Assembly: GCA_002077045.2 (NCBI GenBank)
Contig: KZ111153.1
Span: forward strand, 39,258 to 84,983
Direction: 5' to 3'
Source: Rachicladosporium sp. CCFEE 5018
Lineage: Eukaryota; Ascomycota; Dothideomycetes; Cladosporiales; Cladosporiaceae
Length of the DNA stretch: 45,726 nucleotides
A program made the position numbers and the translations under genes. Below, piece after piece: positions 11,091 through 21,673 of this stretch (positions are counted from its first letter, which is position 1; every line of letters begins with the position of its first letter). The notes beneath the pieces are model-generated. The model saw nothing but the letters and a program-made list of their open reading frames with translations. It was not told the origin of the DNA and did no database searches.

Positions 11091-12661
11091 AGGTCGAGAC
11101 AGGCCACGTCGGTAGGCTGCCCTGCCCATCGGCTCTTTGCGTGTGCAAGATCGTCTCCGCCAGTGCTAGCTAGTACAGCAGCACTTGCGGCAGTGGTAGT
11201 GCCATGAGTGTGGGTGTTCAGTCTTGCGTTATTCACCACATTGGCGACCCGAAGAAGTCGCTGGGTTATCGGCGCATTCGCAGCTTGCGAGCGGACTGTC
11301 TTCGTGTCCCGCGGCGCAGCATCGTCAAATCCCCACATCTTGGTTACAGTCATGTGATTCATGGTTAACGTTCCGGTCTTATCGCTGCACACAACATTGA
11401 CACAGCCAAGCGTCTCCACGCTCGGCAGCCGGCGCATGATGGCATTCCGCTTGCTCATGCGCAGCACCCCAAGAGCCAGTGTGACAGTCACAATAATCGG
11501 CAGTCCTTCGGGTATGGCGGCCACAGCCAGACTAACGCCGATCTGGAAGAGCTCCAGGAACTTCATGCCACGCCACAGCCCGACCATCATGATCAGTGCG
11601 ATGACTCCGAAAGACATGTAGCTCAACTCCTTGCCCAGACGATCCATACTTTGCTGTAGTGGTGTTCGTGGACTCTCAATCTCCTGTAGCGATGCACTGA
11701 TGGCGCCAAATTCAGTGTCACCGCCGGTGCTAACCACGATGCCGTGTCCATAACCAGATCTTACGAGTGTCCCCATGAATGCAATATTGGCCTGCTCACT
11801 CAAGCGCAGTGCAACACTAATGGACGGGTCTGCCGAGTCCACGTATGCAGGCGATAGTGATCCATTCTGGCCAGATAACTTTACCGGGACCTCAGCAGTC
11901 TTCCGGACAGGCTCATTTTCACCCGTGAGGTTGCTCTCATCAATGCTCAAATCCGCGGCGTGTGATATCCGCATGTCAGCGGGAATGCGATCGCCAGTGT
12001 GAAAGAGCACAAGATCGCCAGTGACCAGCTGTGTGGCAGAGATCGTTGTGCTAGCCTTTTCGGCTGTTGCCTCATCATCCGCTCCCGATACTCGACCTGC
12101 ACCACTCGCTTTCCCTCCTGTCTCGTCGCTCCCTGCGGCCACGTTGCTCCGGATGACATGCGCGCTATGCGGAACCAGCTGATTCAAAGCCTCCAGACTC
12201 TTCTCACTCCGGTACTCCTGGACGAATGCCACGCTCACCACAATCGTCACTGCAATCGCTATACTGATCGCATCCTCGGCGTTCCCCATCAAAGCTGATA
12301 TGGCCGCACTAGCAAGCAGCAAGAGGATCAGGGTCTCCTGGAACTGCCTGACAAAGCGCAGCCATAATGGCTCCGGCTCCTCGTGTGGCAGCTCATTTGT
12401 CCCCTGGATGTGCAATCGCGTGGTCGCATCGGAAGGGGACAAGCCATGTGTGAGAGAAGTCGAGTGCCGTAATGCGACCTCAGTGGTGGACAAAGTCGAG
12501 TGCTCGGAGGTTATCGACTGTTGGCCGGGGAGTCTGATGCGTGACTTCGCACGTTGGTGCGCTCTGGGCGGCTCTGGAGCACGAGGAGCGAGGGAAGCGG
12601 TCGCATGAGGTGGAGGAGCGGCATTGTAGAGCGGCAGGGCCGGGGTAGAGGCTCTGGACAT
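11091..12661 (-). CDS. PMR1: Golgi Ca2+/Mn2+ ATPase Pmr1, copy 2, 5' part in frame
   Basis: The ATG at 12661 opens about 523 codons that run without interruption to the gap. This copy keeps CCCC at 11771-11774, so it reads straight through QANIAFMGTLVRSGYGHGIV, where copy 1 is frameshifted. It contains the N-terminal region, the actuator domain, the IPEGLP helix and the SDKTGT phosphorylation site. The nucleotide-binding domain and C-terminal membrane segments are missing only because the contig starts here; by inference they are the collapsed sequence at 3997-5637. A 31-residue stretch of the actuator-domain insert differs from copy 1 at 10 positions. The divergent neighbour is RAD21. Confidence 0.92.
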
Positions 12662-13247
12662 TGTCGTTCGGCCATCAAGTCGAGAGCATACTGACACCTG
12701 TCGTGCTCATCTATGATTGGTCTTGCTTGAGGAAACGGAGCTGGTGTTTTTGCTTCAGGTATCGCAGCAAATGTCTTGGCGAACCTCTGAAGCAAGTTAA
12801 AACCACTCAAGGCGCCTGTATCATATGTCAAGACACGGTCTCGGACATGAATGGGCTTGAGAATTGTGTGGCCTCAGGCACGAGATCCAAAGTTGGCCAG
12901 TGACGTTGCGCTAAGATCTCGGGGAACGTTCGGGCGAGATCCCGACAGCTGCCTCACGCTTGCACAACGCGTGCTCTGACCAGCCACTCGTTGCGCCAAC
13001 GCTCACAACACCACTTGCTACGCCTCGCCCATCGACATTTGCTACCCGTTGTATTAGCAGCATACGAGCAACACTATGCGATCGCCATCTTGCTAGTTCC
13101 TGGACGATCAGACTTGCTCGCTTTGGACGCGCTGGACGGGGCAACAACAAACGCGTCCATCACCTACGCGCGCGACGGCGATTGGAGACATTGACTTATC
13201 GCCACCACTATTGTTGCGCATAGCTCCTACACTCCAACACCGCCAAC
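12662..13247. promoter_or_regulatory. Divergent PMR1/RAD21 promoter, copy 2, two ACGCGT boxes
   Basis: A 586-bp counterpart of 7208-7794, clearly more diverged than the flanking coding regions. ACGCGT is kept at 12967-12972 and 13151-13156. The third position (13166-13171) reads ACGCGC. Retention of two of three boxes in a diverged region supports function but does not prove it. Confidence 0.5.
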
Positions 13248-15169
13248 ATGTTCTACTCAGAATCGCTCTTGGCCAAGACAGGCCCGCTGGCTCGTGTCTG
13301 GCTGGCGTCGAACTTCGAGCGCAAGCTCACGAAGCAGGGCGTACTGCAGTCGAATCTGGAGGACAATGTGAAGAATATCGTTGGCCAGGGCCAGGCGCCC
13401 ATGGCTTTACGGCTGAGTGGACAGTTGCTGTTGGGTGTGGTGCGCATCTACAGCAGGAAGGCGCGGTACTTGCTGAATGATTGCTCGGAGGCATTGAGCA
13501 AGTTGAAGATGGTGCGCATGAATGCTGCGCTATTGGGGTTGGACGCCGAGACTGACATTGTTTGCAGGCATTCAAGCCAGGCAACGTTGATCTACCTGGA
13601 GGCCAATCACACGCTGCAGCACCAGGTGCACTCATTCTTCCCGACACAATCACCGAGCTTGACCTTCTGGCGCCTCTCCCGGACCCAGATCTGCTTCTGC
13701 TAGGACCTTCGACTGGTGGACGCAACAACACAACACTCGACTTCGGTGCCAGTCAGCTTCTCCCGGACAGTCAAGTGACACCTTCGCGACGGCACCGAGG
13801 ACAAGCACTACGGCTCGAAGATGACGACCTTGGACTCGACCTTGGCTTCGGACCTGATGAGTTGGCAAACAAGTCTACGCCGTTCGGCGAAGACCGCAGT
13901 ATCGAAATCGGGCGACGAGCTGCGACACCACGGAACAATGAGCCCACACTTCTGGAAGACGACGATCTTGGACTTGATCTTGGCTTCGGCGACACGACAC
14001 TTGGGCGCGACAGCACCGTGCATGCGCCTCAAGACGACTTCATGCCCATGGTAGAGGACGACTACCAGATGGGCGACGTGGTAGAGGATGTGGACGAGAT
14101 TGCACAGGCCAATGCAGAGGCGCTAGCGAGAGCATCGGCACACGCTGCCAGCCGATTGCGCAACTCCGAGTCTCCGCTCTCATCAGTGCGGTCGAGCATT
14201 GATCGGCAACTGGAGAAGACATTCCAACTCGATCTTACCGCAATGGAGGAGCAAGACCCCACAATCGTGCAAGCAGCACAGCGTATCAAGCGCCGACGAG
14301 TGCTACCCCAGGATACGCAGATTGAACTTCACAACAGCCAGATCAAGCACCAGCAGGAGGATCGCTCGGCTATCACCCGAGCACCTGAGTTCTTGCCGCG
14401 CGACCCTCTCCTGCTGCAGCTGATGGAGATGCAGCGCAACGGTGGCTTTGTGTCAAACATCATGGGTGACGGTCGTATGCAGGGCTGGGCGCCCGAGCTA
14501 CGAGGCATCCTGAGTGTCGACGTGGTGCGCAAAGCCAACAAGCGTAAGCGCGACAGCGGCATCGCAGATGTTGAGACAGGCAGTGAGCGACAGGAGACGC
14601 CTCGCCTCGAGCTGCCACTAGAGGAGGACGAAGGCTTCCAGCAACCCGATGCCTTCGGCGCCGACGCGACAGAAGGCGCCATCCCGTTTCAAAGCGACGG
14701 TCTTCAGCCCCTGGCCGATGACTTCCAACCCATCCCCAACGACGACGTAGACTACACGAACATCAACGACGTCCCATTCGACATCACCGAAGCGCCTCTC
14801 CTCCGCCCCTCGCAAGCTGGCCCGGTGTCGCTCGGCACGAAGACTGCTGTCCACCTCCTACGAAACCACTTTGCGCCTGGCCACGCAGCAACGTCAGCAG
14901 AGCCGCCTACACCCAGTAAGCGAACGAGGAACGAGGCGCTATTCACAGATCTATGTCCCGAGGCTACGACGAGTCGACAGGATGCTACGAAGATGTTCTT
15001 CGAGCTTCTGGTACTGGGGACGAAGGATGCGGTCAAGGTTGAGCAGGGGAGTGACGGCTTAGGGCTGCCGATCAGGGTGCGAGGCAAGCGCGGACTATGG
15101 GGGGATTGGGCGGAGCTGGGGACGCAGCAGGTTGTTGGAGGCGAGGGGGCTGTGGAGCAAGAGGTTTGA
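13248..15169 (+). CDS. RAD21: Cohesin kleisin subunit Rad21/Scc1, copy 2
   Basis: Complete second copy, with the same gene structure as copy 1: exon 1 13248-13511, intron 13512-13567 (56 bp), exon 2 13568-15169, 621 residues. The intron keeps its length and a CTGAC branch site while its 3' half differs strongly, as expected for two alleles or homoeologues under coding constraint. The candidate separase site SIEIGR is at 13898-13915 (residues 199-204), flanked by LEDDDLGLDLGFG at 13814-13852 and 13952-13990. Substitutions are scattered, for example GGVVDD to GDVVED and AEMGTQQA to AELGTQQV. Both copies look functional. Role: cohesin ring closure in the nucleus. Confidence 0.95.
13898..13915 (+). 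other. Candidate separase cleavage site in Rad21 (copy 2)
   Basis: It encodes SIEIGR followed by a second Arg, matching (S/D)xExxR; the budding-yeast Scc1 sites have the same S-x-E-x-G-R form. Cleavage would fall after Arg204. The equivalent in copy 1 is 8445-8462 and is unchanged at the protein level. Confidence 0.65.
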
Positions 15170-15997
15170 GGTGAAGATATTGGTTTCCCTAGGAATTTGT
15201 GATGAGCTTGGGTGTTCGGCGCTTTTGTGATGGCGGTGGTGAGCCGACTCTGAGATACCTTGCCTGAAGTGCACGATTGTAGCAGTATTGAACGTTCCAA
15301 CTGGAATTATCAGGATCTGCCTCATCGTCCTTACAACCTTCGTCGGAGTTGTGCCCGCGATGATTATTTGCTAGATATCTCTGCTTTCCCAAAGTCTGTA
15401 CGGCCCCATGCTACTGCTATTACAAGCGGACCTAAAGAGGGATTGGATCGATTCTTGAGGTCGCTGCTCTAAGTTCCGGACTCTCATCGTCACTCTTGTA
15501 TACTGATGATTACGCTGAACAAGCTAATAAGAGCATGACCCTCGTTGCGGACTTTTAGAGACGCAGATATGTGGCCTTTCCTACCTCATGTGATTCCAAT
15601 ATAAGCCCACGATCTTCCCGCATATCGGATCCCGTGGTTAAGCTTCCCGTGTTCTTAATAATCAATATGACGAAGACGACACCCCGAACTGCTCCCCTCT
15701 GGCGCCGCGCTGTCGCATAGCTGACCGAGATTGCATCGACCAACCCTCAGGCTTCCTCATCCAATTCGCAACGCTGACGCATGCCTCTCTGGCCTTCTAA
15801 TTCTCATCCTCATCTCCATCACCGAACCTTTACTCAGCCCGCCGTCCCGGAGCTTCAACCTTCACGCCGACCCGGGTTTGGACCCCAGCTCCACAGAGCA
15901 CCGTGTCAAGCACCACGGGCGCGCGCGCACATGTCGCTCCGCTACCGTAGTTCCTGGTGGTAACGTCACGTAGTGTGCTCCCGTGCAGATAGCTCAA
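15170..15997. other. Intergenic, RAD21 terminator and kinase promoter, copy 2
   Basis: An 828-bp region with no supported gene, co-linear with 9717-10532 and carrying a few small indels (net 12 bp longer). All reading frames are broken into short pieces, so no N-terminal domain of the kinase is hidden here. Confidence 0.5.
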
Positions 15998-18900
15998 ATG
16001 GAGCGCCTCCGCACGCAAGAGAAGCAGCGCCGCCTTAACAACGGCGTCGGCCGCTCCGCCCCGCGCTCCCTGCACAGTCATGGCTCATCGTCAAGGGATG
16101 GCGATACCGCGACACCAGCTGGAAACGGGAGCGCTTACGACGGCGAGAGCGAGGAGGCGAGGGAGCTCATGTCGCTGGACAAAGTCGCATCTCTTGACAC
16201 CCGGCAGCTATCGGCGCGAAGTACGGCGTCGCGGAATTGGAATGATGGCGCTGCGAGTAGGATGCGAGCAAGGCATAGCAAGACGGAGGTCGTCTCGGTT
16301 TGCGGCGCAGCGGGGTTTGGGAAGAGTGCGCTGGTGCAGAGCGTACAGGCTACGGCTAGGAAGCACGGGTACTTCACTTCTGCGAAGTTCGAACTGAATA
16401 CACGGACGCCCTTTGGACCACTAACGAGAATCCTGAGTTCGCTGTTTAGACAGATATTCAGCGAGGAGGACGTCAGTACTGTGTTCCATCGGAACATCAG
16501 GGACGCGGTATTGCCGTTCTGGCCGATGCTGCATTGCTACCTGGAACTTCCGGAATGGCTGTTGAATTCGGAGGGGAAGAGCGGAGGGAAGCAGAGTTGT
16601 CCGACTAGCGTGGGAGGCAAGAAGGTCTGCGATGCGGCGGCTACGCAGGAGTGGTTGAGGACTGGAGGGAGTAATAAGAGTTCGAGGTTCATGGTCATAT
16701 TTCTGGACGTGCTGCGTTTACTAGCGACGCAGAAGTTCATATGTTTCTGTCTGGACGACTTGCACTTCGCTGATGAGGAGTGTCTGGAACTACTGGGTCA
16801 TATCGTGGGTGCGAGAATCCCTGTGGTCATCATTGTGACGCACAAAGGGGAAGAGGAGCTGGTGCCGAGAGCGAGGGCGTTTCTGGAGAAGGCGACGAGG
16901 GTGCAGCTTGGTGCTTTCACAGACGAGGAGACTGCACAGTATGTTTCCGATACGATCATGCGGCCGAAAGAGTACTGTTTATCGCTGGCGGCTGTCATTC
17001 AGGAAAAGACGCAGGGCAACCCGTTCTTCGTGCGGGAGATGCTGGACTCCTGCTACAGGAAGAAGTGTCTCTACTACTGCTGGCGCTGCTCGCAGTGGGA
17101 GTTCAATCTGGACAGGGTGTTCAACGAGTTCGCAAGTCCGGATGCTGGGAAGTTCTCTAGTAACGACTTCATCACGCGCCGCATACTGGAACTGCCTGCT
17201 GATACTCAAGCGTTTTTGGCGTGGGCTGCACTCATCGGCCATCAATTTTCTTTCAACATGATCAAGTTCGTCATGAGCTGTGAGTGTTCGCATGCTTCGC
17301 CGCCGGAGTATCTGCCGCCTCTAGAGCAGGACGCCATACACGGCTTACAATCAGCGACGAGCAGCTTCTTGATTGTCGGTACCGATGACGATGACTGGTT
17401 CCGATTTGCCCATGATCGCTACCTGACGAGTGCGTTGACATTGTGCAACAAGTACGACACTGATGAAATGCATTATGTCCTTGCGTGTGCGCTGCTCAAG
17501 CACGAGCCGTACGACCCAACGACGCAGACTACGAGGATGCTGTTCATACAGGCTAGGCACATATGTGCCTCGATCAAGGTGATCAAACATCGGCGGACGG
17601 CGCGGAAGCCCTTCAGGGAGTTGCTGTATCAAGCTGCCGATGCGGCGCGAGATACAGGCGCCAGGGAGACGTGCCTAGAGTACTACCAGGGCTGTCTTGC
17701 GCTCTTGCAGGACAAGCCGTGGGACGGTGTACACGATGATGCCGAGTACGGCGAGACACTGACGCTTCATACTAGGGCTGCTGAAGCGAACTGGTATCTT
17801 GGCCGAAATGACGCAGCGATGCTTCTCCTCGGTGAGATCAAAGCCCATGCGGCGTCAGCCATGGACAAGGCCCCCGCTGCTATCATCGAGAGTCGACTGT
17901 GTGCGTCGCAGGGCAATAGCCATGGTGCGTTTGCGGCGCTTAAGGAGGCATTGCTGGGTATGGGTATCGAAATGCCAGTCAAGACTTGGGAGGACTGCGA
18001 TGCGGAATTTCAACGCATCGTACCGCTCTTGCAGTCGGCGTCAGCAGAGATTGATACGGCCACCCAGAAGCCCGTGTCCTCGGATCTGACGACGCTTGGA
18101 ACTGTGCTGGTCGAAGCGATCTCAGCCTGCTTCTGGTCGGACTCTCTCCTCTTCTATCAGGGCTCCCTTGTGCTCATGGACGTTTACCTCAAGCGCGGCA
18201 TATTTCCACAGGTGGGCCTGGGGTACATTCACATGGGCACCATCAGTATCTATCGCTTCAATCTGATCGAGCTCGGTTGCAATCTCGGCAAAGCTGGGCT
18301 TCGACTTTGCAACGCGTACAGCGAGGAACACTACGTCGGCGGCAGGGCATATTCTTTACACCCGTTTCTCCTCGGCCACATCGAGTCCGACGTACGATCA
18401 CAGCTCACCGTACTGACCCGTGGTCAAGAAGCGTCAAACCTGGGAGGGGATCGCATCATGCAGCTGTTAAACCTGGGTATTGTCGCCGCATACCGAATTT
18501 GGGCTTCTGAAGGTCTGCAGCATATCGAGAACTTTATCGCGGCAATCAGCGAAGAGATCCCTGATTGGAACGAGAGCGTACGTGGCGGCGGATTTCTGAT
18601 GTCTGCTAGACAGTACGCGCGCGCCATGCAGGGGAAGACGTACGTTAAGAGTGCGGCCACCATCATGAATGACGAGCAGCACACTTCAGAGGGCTACAAG
18701 GCTTGGGTAAGTACGCGAGCGTCAAATCCGCTCAATACTCTGACGGTGTATGGGGCCTATGAGATTGACGTGTTGTTCCGATATGGTTACTACCATGAAG
18801 CTCTAGCAATGGGTGAATTGCTGCTTGGTAGTCTGGAGAAGCTGTGGTGCTCGCGCTACAACTACTCGAGTCTCTTCTTTCTTTCACTTTCCCTGGTGGC

Positions 18901-21673
18901 TGTCATCAGAGAGGATCCGGAGCGAGCCGACCGTCAGGAGCTATTGGGGCGCATTTCGGACTACCGCACACGCATCGAGCTCATCGCTAGCGTCAACGCG
19001 GTCAACTACGTCGTCTGGCTCGAGCTGATCGACGCAGAGGTCGCGGAGATCACGCAGCAGTTCATGAAAGTACTACCGGCCTTTGAGCACGCGATCGATC
19101 ATGCCATGCTAAACGGGTTTACGCTCGACGAAGCTCTTGCTCTAGAGCTCTATGCCGACTTCCTCATCCGTAAAGGCGCTAAGCGACCAGCTCGGGGTCT
19201 CGTGCTCGACTGCATCTCGGCCTATCGTCGTGTGGCTGCGTTTGGCAAAGCCAATCATGTGTCCGATAAGTACCAGTTCCTGTTGTACGATACGCAAGGT
19301 GCAGTGAGCAGGGATATGGGCGTGCAGACCGAGATTATGGGAGCTGCCCATGTCGAATCTTACGGCAGTCGCGACGAGCCGTCGCGTACACAGCAGCATG
19401 GATCACAGACATCTGCGGATAGAACTCGCGACTGGATCAATCCTGGTGCTGCTGGTATACCTACTGAGCAGAGGGACTTGTCGTCGACTGTGCTTGGGAC
19501 TAAGCTTTCGGGAGATGGGCATAACGCTGTCGGACTTGACATGCTAGATCTCGCGAGTATACTGGAGTCGTCTCAGATACTATCTTCCGAGCTGGACGTC
19601 GATCGACTACTGGACAAACTCACGGAGATCATTGTCGAATCCACCGGTGCCACGATCTGCGGTCTGTGCGTCGAGCAAGAAGGCGGAGGGTGGTATGTCG
19701 TCGCCACCGGCAGCCCGGATGGCATCGTCCGGCCAGAAGCAGGCATGCCGCTGGACGAAGTACAGGATCCTGTCGCGAAGCAGGTGACGATGTACGTACT
19801 CCGCTCCAAAGAGTCGTTGTTCCTGCGAAACGTCTTGGACGACGAACGCTTTGGAAACGTGCCTGCGTCGTGGCTGGCACAAAATCCAGACGGTGCAGCG
19901 ATGATCACATTACCTATTATGCATGGCGATAATGTGCTGCTCGGGAGTGTGCATTGTCAGGCGCCGCCGAACTCTTTCACGGAGCGTACGGTGACACTAC
20001 TCAAGCTGTTGGTCAACCAGATTGCCATCTCCATTGCCAACGCGCTCTTGTTCAAGCGTGTGGAGAGGGTGTCGGCCACCAACTCCTCTATGCTTGAGGT
20101 ACAGAAGCAGGCTCTCGCACAGGCTCGCGATGCCGAGAAGAAGGCTAAGGCTGCTGAGGTCAAAGCCATGGAGATGGTACGGCTCAAAGATGAGGCTGCG
20201 AAGGCCAAGTCAATGTTCCTGGCGAACGTGTCGCACGAGCTGCGCACGCCGCTGAACGGAGTGATCGGCATGTCTGAGATGCTGAAGTCGACGCCACTCA
20301 ACAAAGATCAGGAAGACTGCGCGGACTCAATCAGAGTATGCGCTGACACGCTCCTGAGCGTGATAAACGATATCCTCGACTATAGCAAATTGGAAGCTGG
20401 GAAGATGGCGGTGTTCTCTGTACCGCTCTCACTGACGCAGACCATCTCCGAAGTCGTCCGAGCACTGTCCTACACAAATCTGGAGAAGGGTCTCAAGACC
20501 GTGGAAGAGCTCGAACTCGATCCTAAGCTAGTCGTCATGGGCGACCCCGTGCGTTTGCATCAAATTCTGTTCAATCTGATGAGCAATTCCTTCAAGTTCA
20601 CGAGCAGAGGTAGCATCACCATCCGCGCCATCTTGGCTTACGAGGATGCCGACAGCATACAAGCTACGATCTCCGTTCAAGACACCGGCATCGGCGTTTC
20701 TGAAGAGCAGCAGAAACATCTCTTCCAGCCCTTCTCACAGGCCGATAGCTCTACAGCTCGCAGTTACGGAGGCACGGGCCTCGGCCTATCTATCTGTAAG
20801 GCAATCATCGAGGGTGTCATGCACGGCAAAATCTGGCTCGAGTCCACACCCAGCGTCGGTACGACCGTCTCCTTCACCCTACCTTTTAAGAAAGTGAAGC
20901 AAAGCGCATTACCCAATGGCAACCCTGCGTCTTCCAAACACGCGGACCCAATGGCGATATTCACCCCTCCCACTGTAGAGGAGCCAGCCAGTACCCGCGC
21001 GCTCATCAGTCTAGCTGATATCCCGAGAGACAAGCTCCGTGTATGCATTGCAGAAGACAACCCGATCAACCAGAAGATCGCTATTTCCTTCGTGAAGAAG
21101 CTCGGGTTTCACTGCGAAGCCTTCGGTGACGGACAGCAAGCTTACAACGCTCTTGACCGCGCTGCGAAGGCGGATCGGTACTTTCACCTCGTGCTCATGG
21201 ACGTGCAGATGCCGGTGCTAGATGGCTATAACGCTACGCGAGAAATCCGCAAGCACTCCGATCCTCGCGTCCGAGACATCCTAGTCATCGCCATGACAGC
21301 TTCCGCCATCCGAGGTGATCGAGAGAAGTGTCTAGAAGCGGGAATGAACAATTATCTGGCCAAGCCTGTAAGGGCAGATACGCTGAAGCAAATGTTGGAG
21401 AGCTATCTAAATAAGCCTACTGTGGCTTCACCTGACATACAAGCCCAGGCAGATCGTATTGTACAGGATGCGCTGCATAACGAGAATGGGAACAGGACTG
21501 GGGCTGAGGTGAATGGGAATGGCAACGGAAATGGCAAGATAGAGAACAGCATGCCTAAAACGCCTGAGCGACCGAAGAGCGGCATGAAGAGACATGAAAC
21601 TACGGAGATCCATCTCACACCCGATGAGATGGCGAAGCACGATAAGGGGCAAAGTGCCTTGGCGAAGCGATGA
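15998..21673 (+). CDS. Giant AAA-GAF hybrid histidine kinase (group X-like)
   Basis: One uninterrupted 1891-residue frame from the ATG at 15998. Order: Ser/Arg-rich N-terminus, AAA-type ATPase with Walker A GAAGFGKS (103-110) and a hydrophobic-Asp-Asp segment (CFCLDDLHFADEECL), and a long helical TPR-like middle. A GAF domain follows (about 1200-1354), then a short coiled coil, HisKA with VSHELRTPLNG (phospho-His about 1413), HATPase with N-box and DTGIGV plus GGTGLGLS, and a receiver domain with LVLMDVQMPVLDG (phospho-Asp about 1735). The tail is Asn/Gly-rich. This is the layout of fungal group X hybrid kinases (Candida Chk1, fission yeast Mak2/Mak3), which signal through an Ypd1-type phosphotransfer protein to Ssk1/Skn7 regulators. 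The Ser/Thr-kinase-like domain usually at the N-terminus of that group is absent here. The signal sensed is unknown. Confidence 0.93.
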   Translation: MERLRTQEKQRRLNNGVGRSAPRSLHSHGSSSRDGDTATPAGNGSAYDGESEEARELMSLDKVASLDTRQLSARSTASRNWNDGAASRMRARHSKTEVVSVCGAAGFGKSALVQSVQATARKHGYFTSAKFELNTRTPFGPLTRILSSLFRQIFSEEDVSTVFHRNIRDAVLPFWPMLHCYLELPEWLLNSEGKSGGKQSCPTSVGGKKVCDAAATQEWLRTGGSNKSSRFMVIFLDVLRLLATQKFICFCLDDLHFADEECLELLGHIVGARIPVVIIVTHKGEEELVPRARAFLEKATRVQLGAFTDEETAQYVSDTIMRPKEYCLSLAAVIQEKTQGNPFFVREMLDSCYRKKCLYYCWRCSQWEFNLDRVFNEFASPDAGKFSSNDFITRRILELPADTQAFLAWAALIGHQFSFNMIKFVMSCECSHASPPEYLPPLEQDAIHGLQSATSSFLIVGTDDDDWFRFAHDRYLTSALTLCNKYDTDEMHYVLACALLKHEPYDPTTQTTRMLFIQARHICASIKVIKHRRTARKPFRELLYQAADAARDTGARETCLEYYQGCLALLQDKPWDGVHDDAEYGETLTLHTRAAEANWYLGRNDAAMLLLGEIKAHAASAMDKAPAAIIESRLCASQGNSHGAFAALKEALLGMGIEMPVKTWEDCDAEFQRIVPLLQSASAEIDTATQKPVSSDLTTLGTVLVEAISACFWSDSLLFYQGSLVLMDVYLKRGIFPQVGLGYIHMGTISIYRFNLIELGCNLGKAGLRLCNAYSEEHYVGGRAYSLHPFLLGHIESDVRSQLTVLTRGQEASNLGGDRIMQLLNLGIVAAYRIWASEGLQHIENFIAAISEEIPDWNESVRGGGFLMSARQYARAMQGKTYVKSAATIMNDEQHTSEGYKAWVSTRASNPLNTLTVYGAYEIDVLFRYGYYHEALAMGELLLGSLEKLWCSRYNYSSLFFLSLSLVAVIREDPERADRQELLGRISDYRTRIELIASVNAVNYVVWLELIDAEVAEITQQFMKVLPAFEHAIDHAMLNGFTLDEALALELYADFLIRKGAKRPARGLVLDCISAYRRVAAFGKANHVSDKYQFLLYDTQGAVSRDMGVQTEIMGAAHVESYGSRDEPSRTQQHGSQTSADRTRDWINPGAAGIPTEQRDLSSTVLGTKLSGDGHNAVGLDMLDLASILESSQILSSELDVDRLLDKLTEIIVESTGATICGLCVEQEGGGWYVVATGSPDGIVRPEAGMPLDEVQDPVAKQVTMYVLRSKESLFLRNVLDDERFGNVPASWLAQNPDGAAMITLPIMHGDNVLLGSVHCQAPPNSFTERTVTLLKLLVNQIAISIANALLFKRVERVSATNSSMLEVQKQALAQARDAEKKAKAAEVKAMEMVRLKDEAAKAKSMFLANVSHELRTPLNGVIGMSEMLKSTPLNKDQEDCADSIRVCADTLLSVINDILDYSKLEAGKMAVFSVPLSLTQTISEVVRALSYTNLEKGLKTVEELELDPKLVVMGDPVRLHQILFNLMSNSFKFTSRGSITIRAILAYEDADSIQATISVQDTGIGVSEEQQKHLFQPFSQADSSTARSYGGTGLGLSICKAIIEGVMHGKIWLESTPSVGTTVSFTLPFKKVKQSALPNGNPASSKHADPMAIFTPPTVEEPASTRALISLADIPRDKLRVCIAEDNPINQKIAISFVKKLGFHCEAFGDGQQAYNALDRAAKADRYFHLVLMDVQMPVLDGYNATREIRKHSDPRVRDILVIAMTASAIRGDREKCLEAGMNNYLAKPVRADTLKQMLESYLNKPTVASPDIQAQADRIVQDALHNENGNRTGAEVNGNGNGNGKIENSMPKTPERPKSGMKRHETTEIHLTPDEMAKHDKGQSALAKR

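Larger units (their letters stand above)
11091..16455. repeat. Block 1, second copy
   Basis: A 5365-bp partner of 5638-10990 in the same orientation. The coordinate offset stays at 5453-5465 along its whole length, so only small indels separate the copies. It continues without a break into the rest of the histidine kinase gene at 16456. Confidence 0.9.

Noticed and set aside
10518..11207. Long ORFs running through the first N run (plus strand 10518-11207 and minus strand 10670-12697)
   Set aside because: They fuse the kinase 5' end with antisense PMR1, or PMR1 with antisense kinase, across undetermined bases. They are chimeras of the scaffold join.
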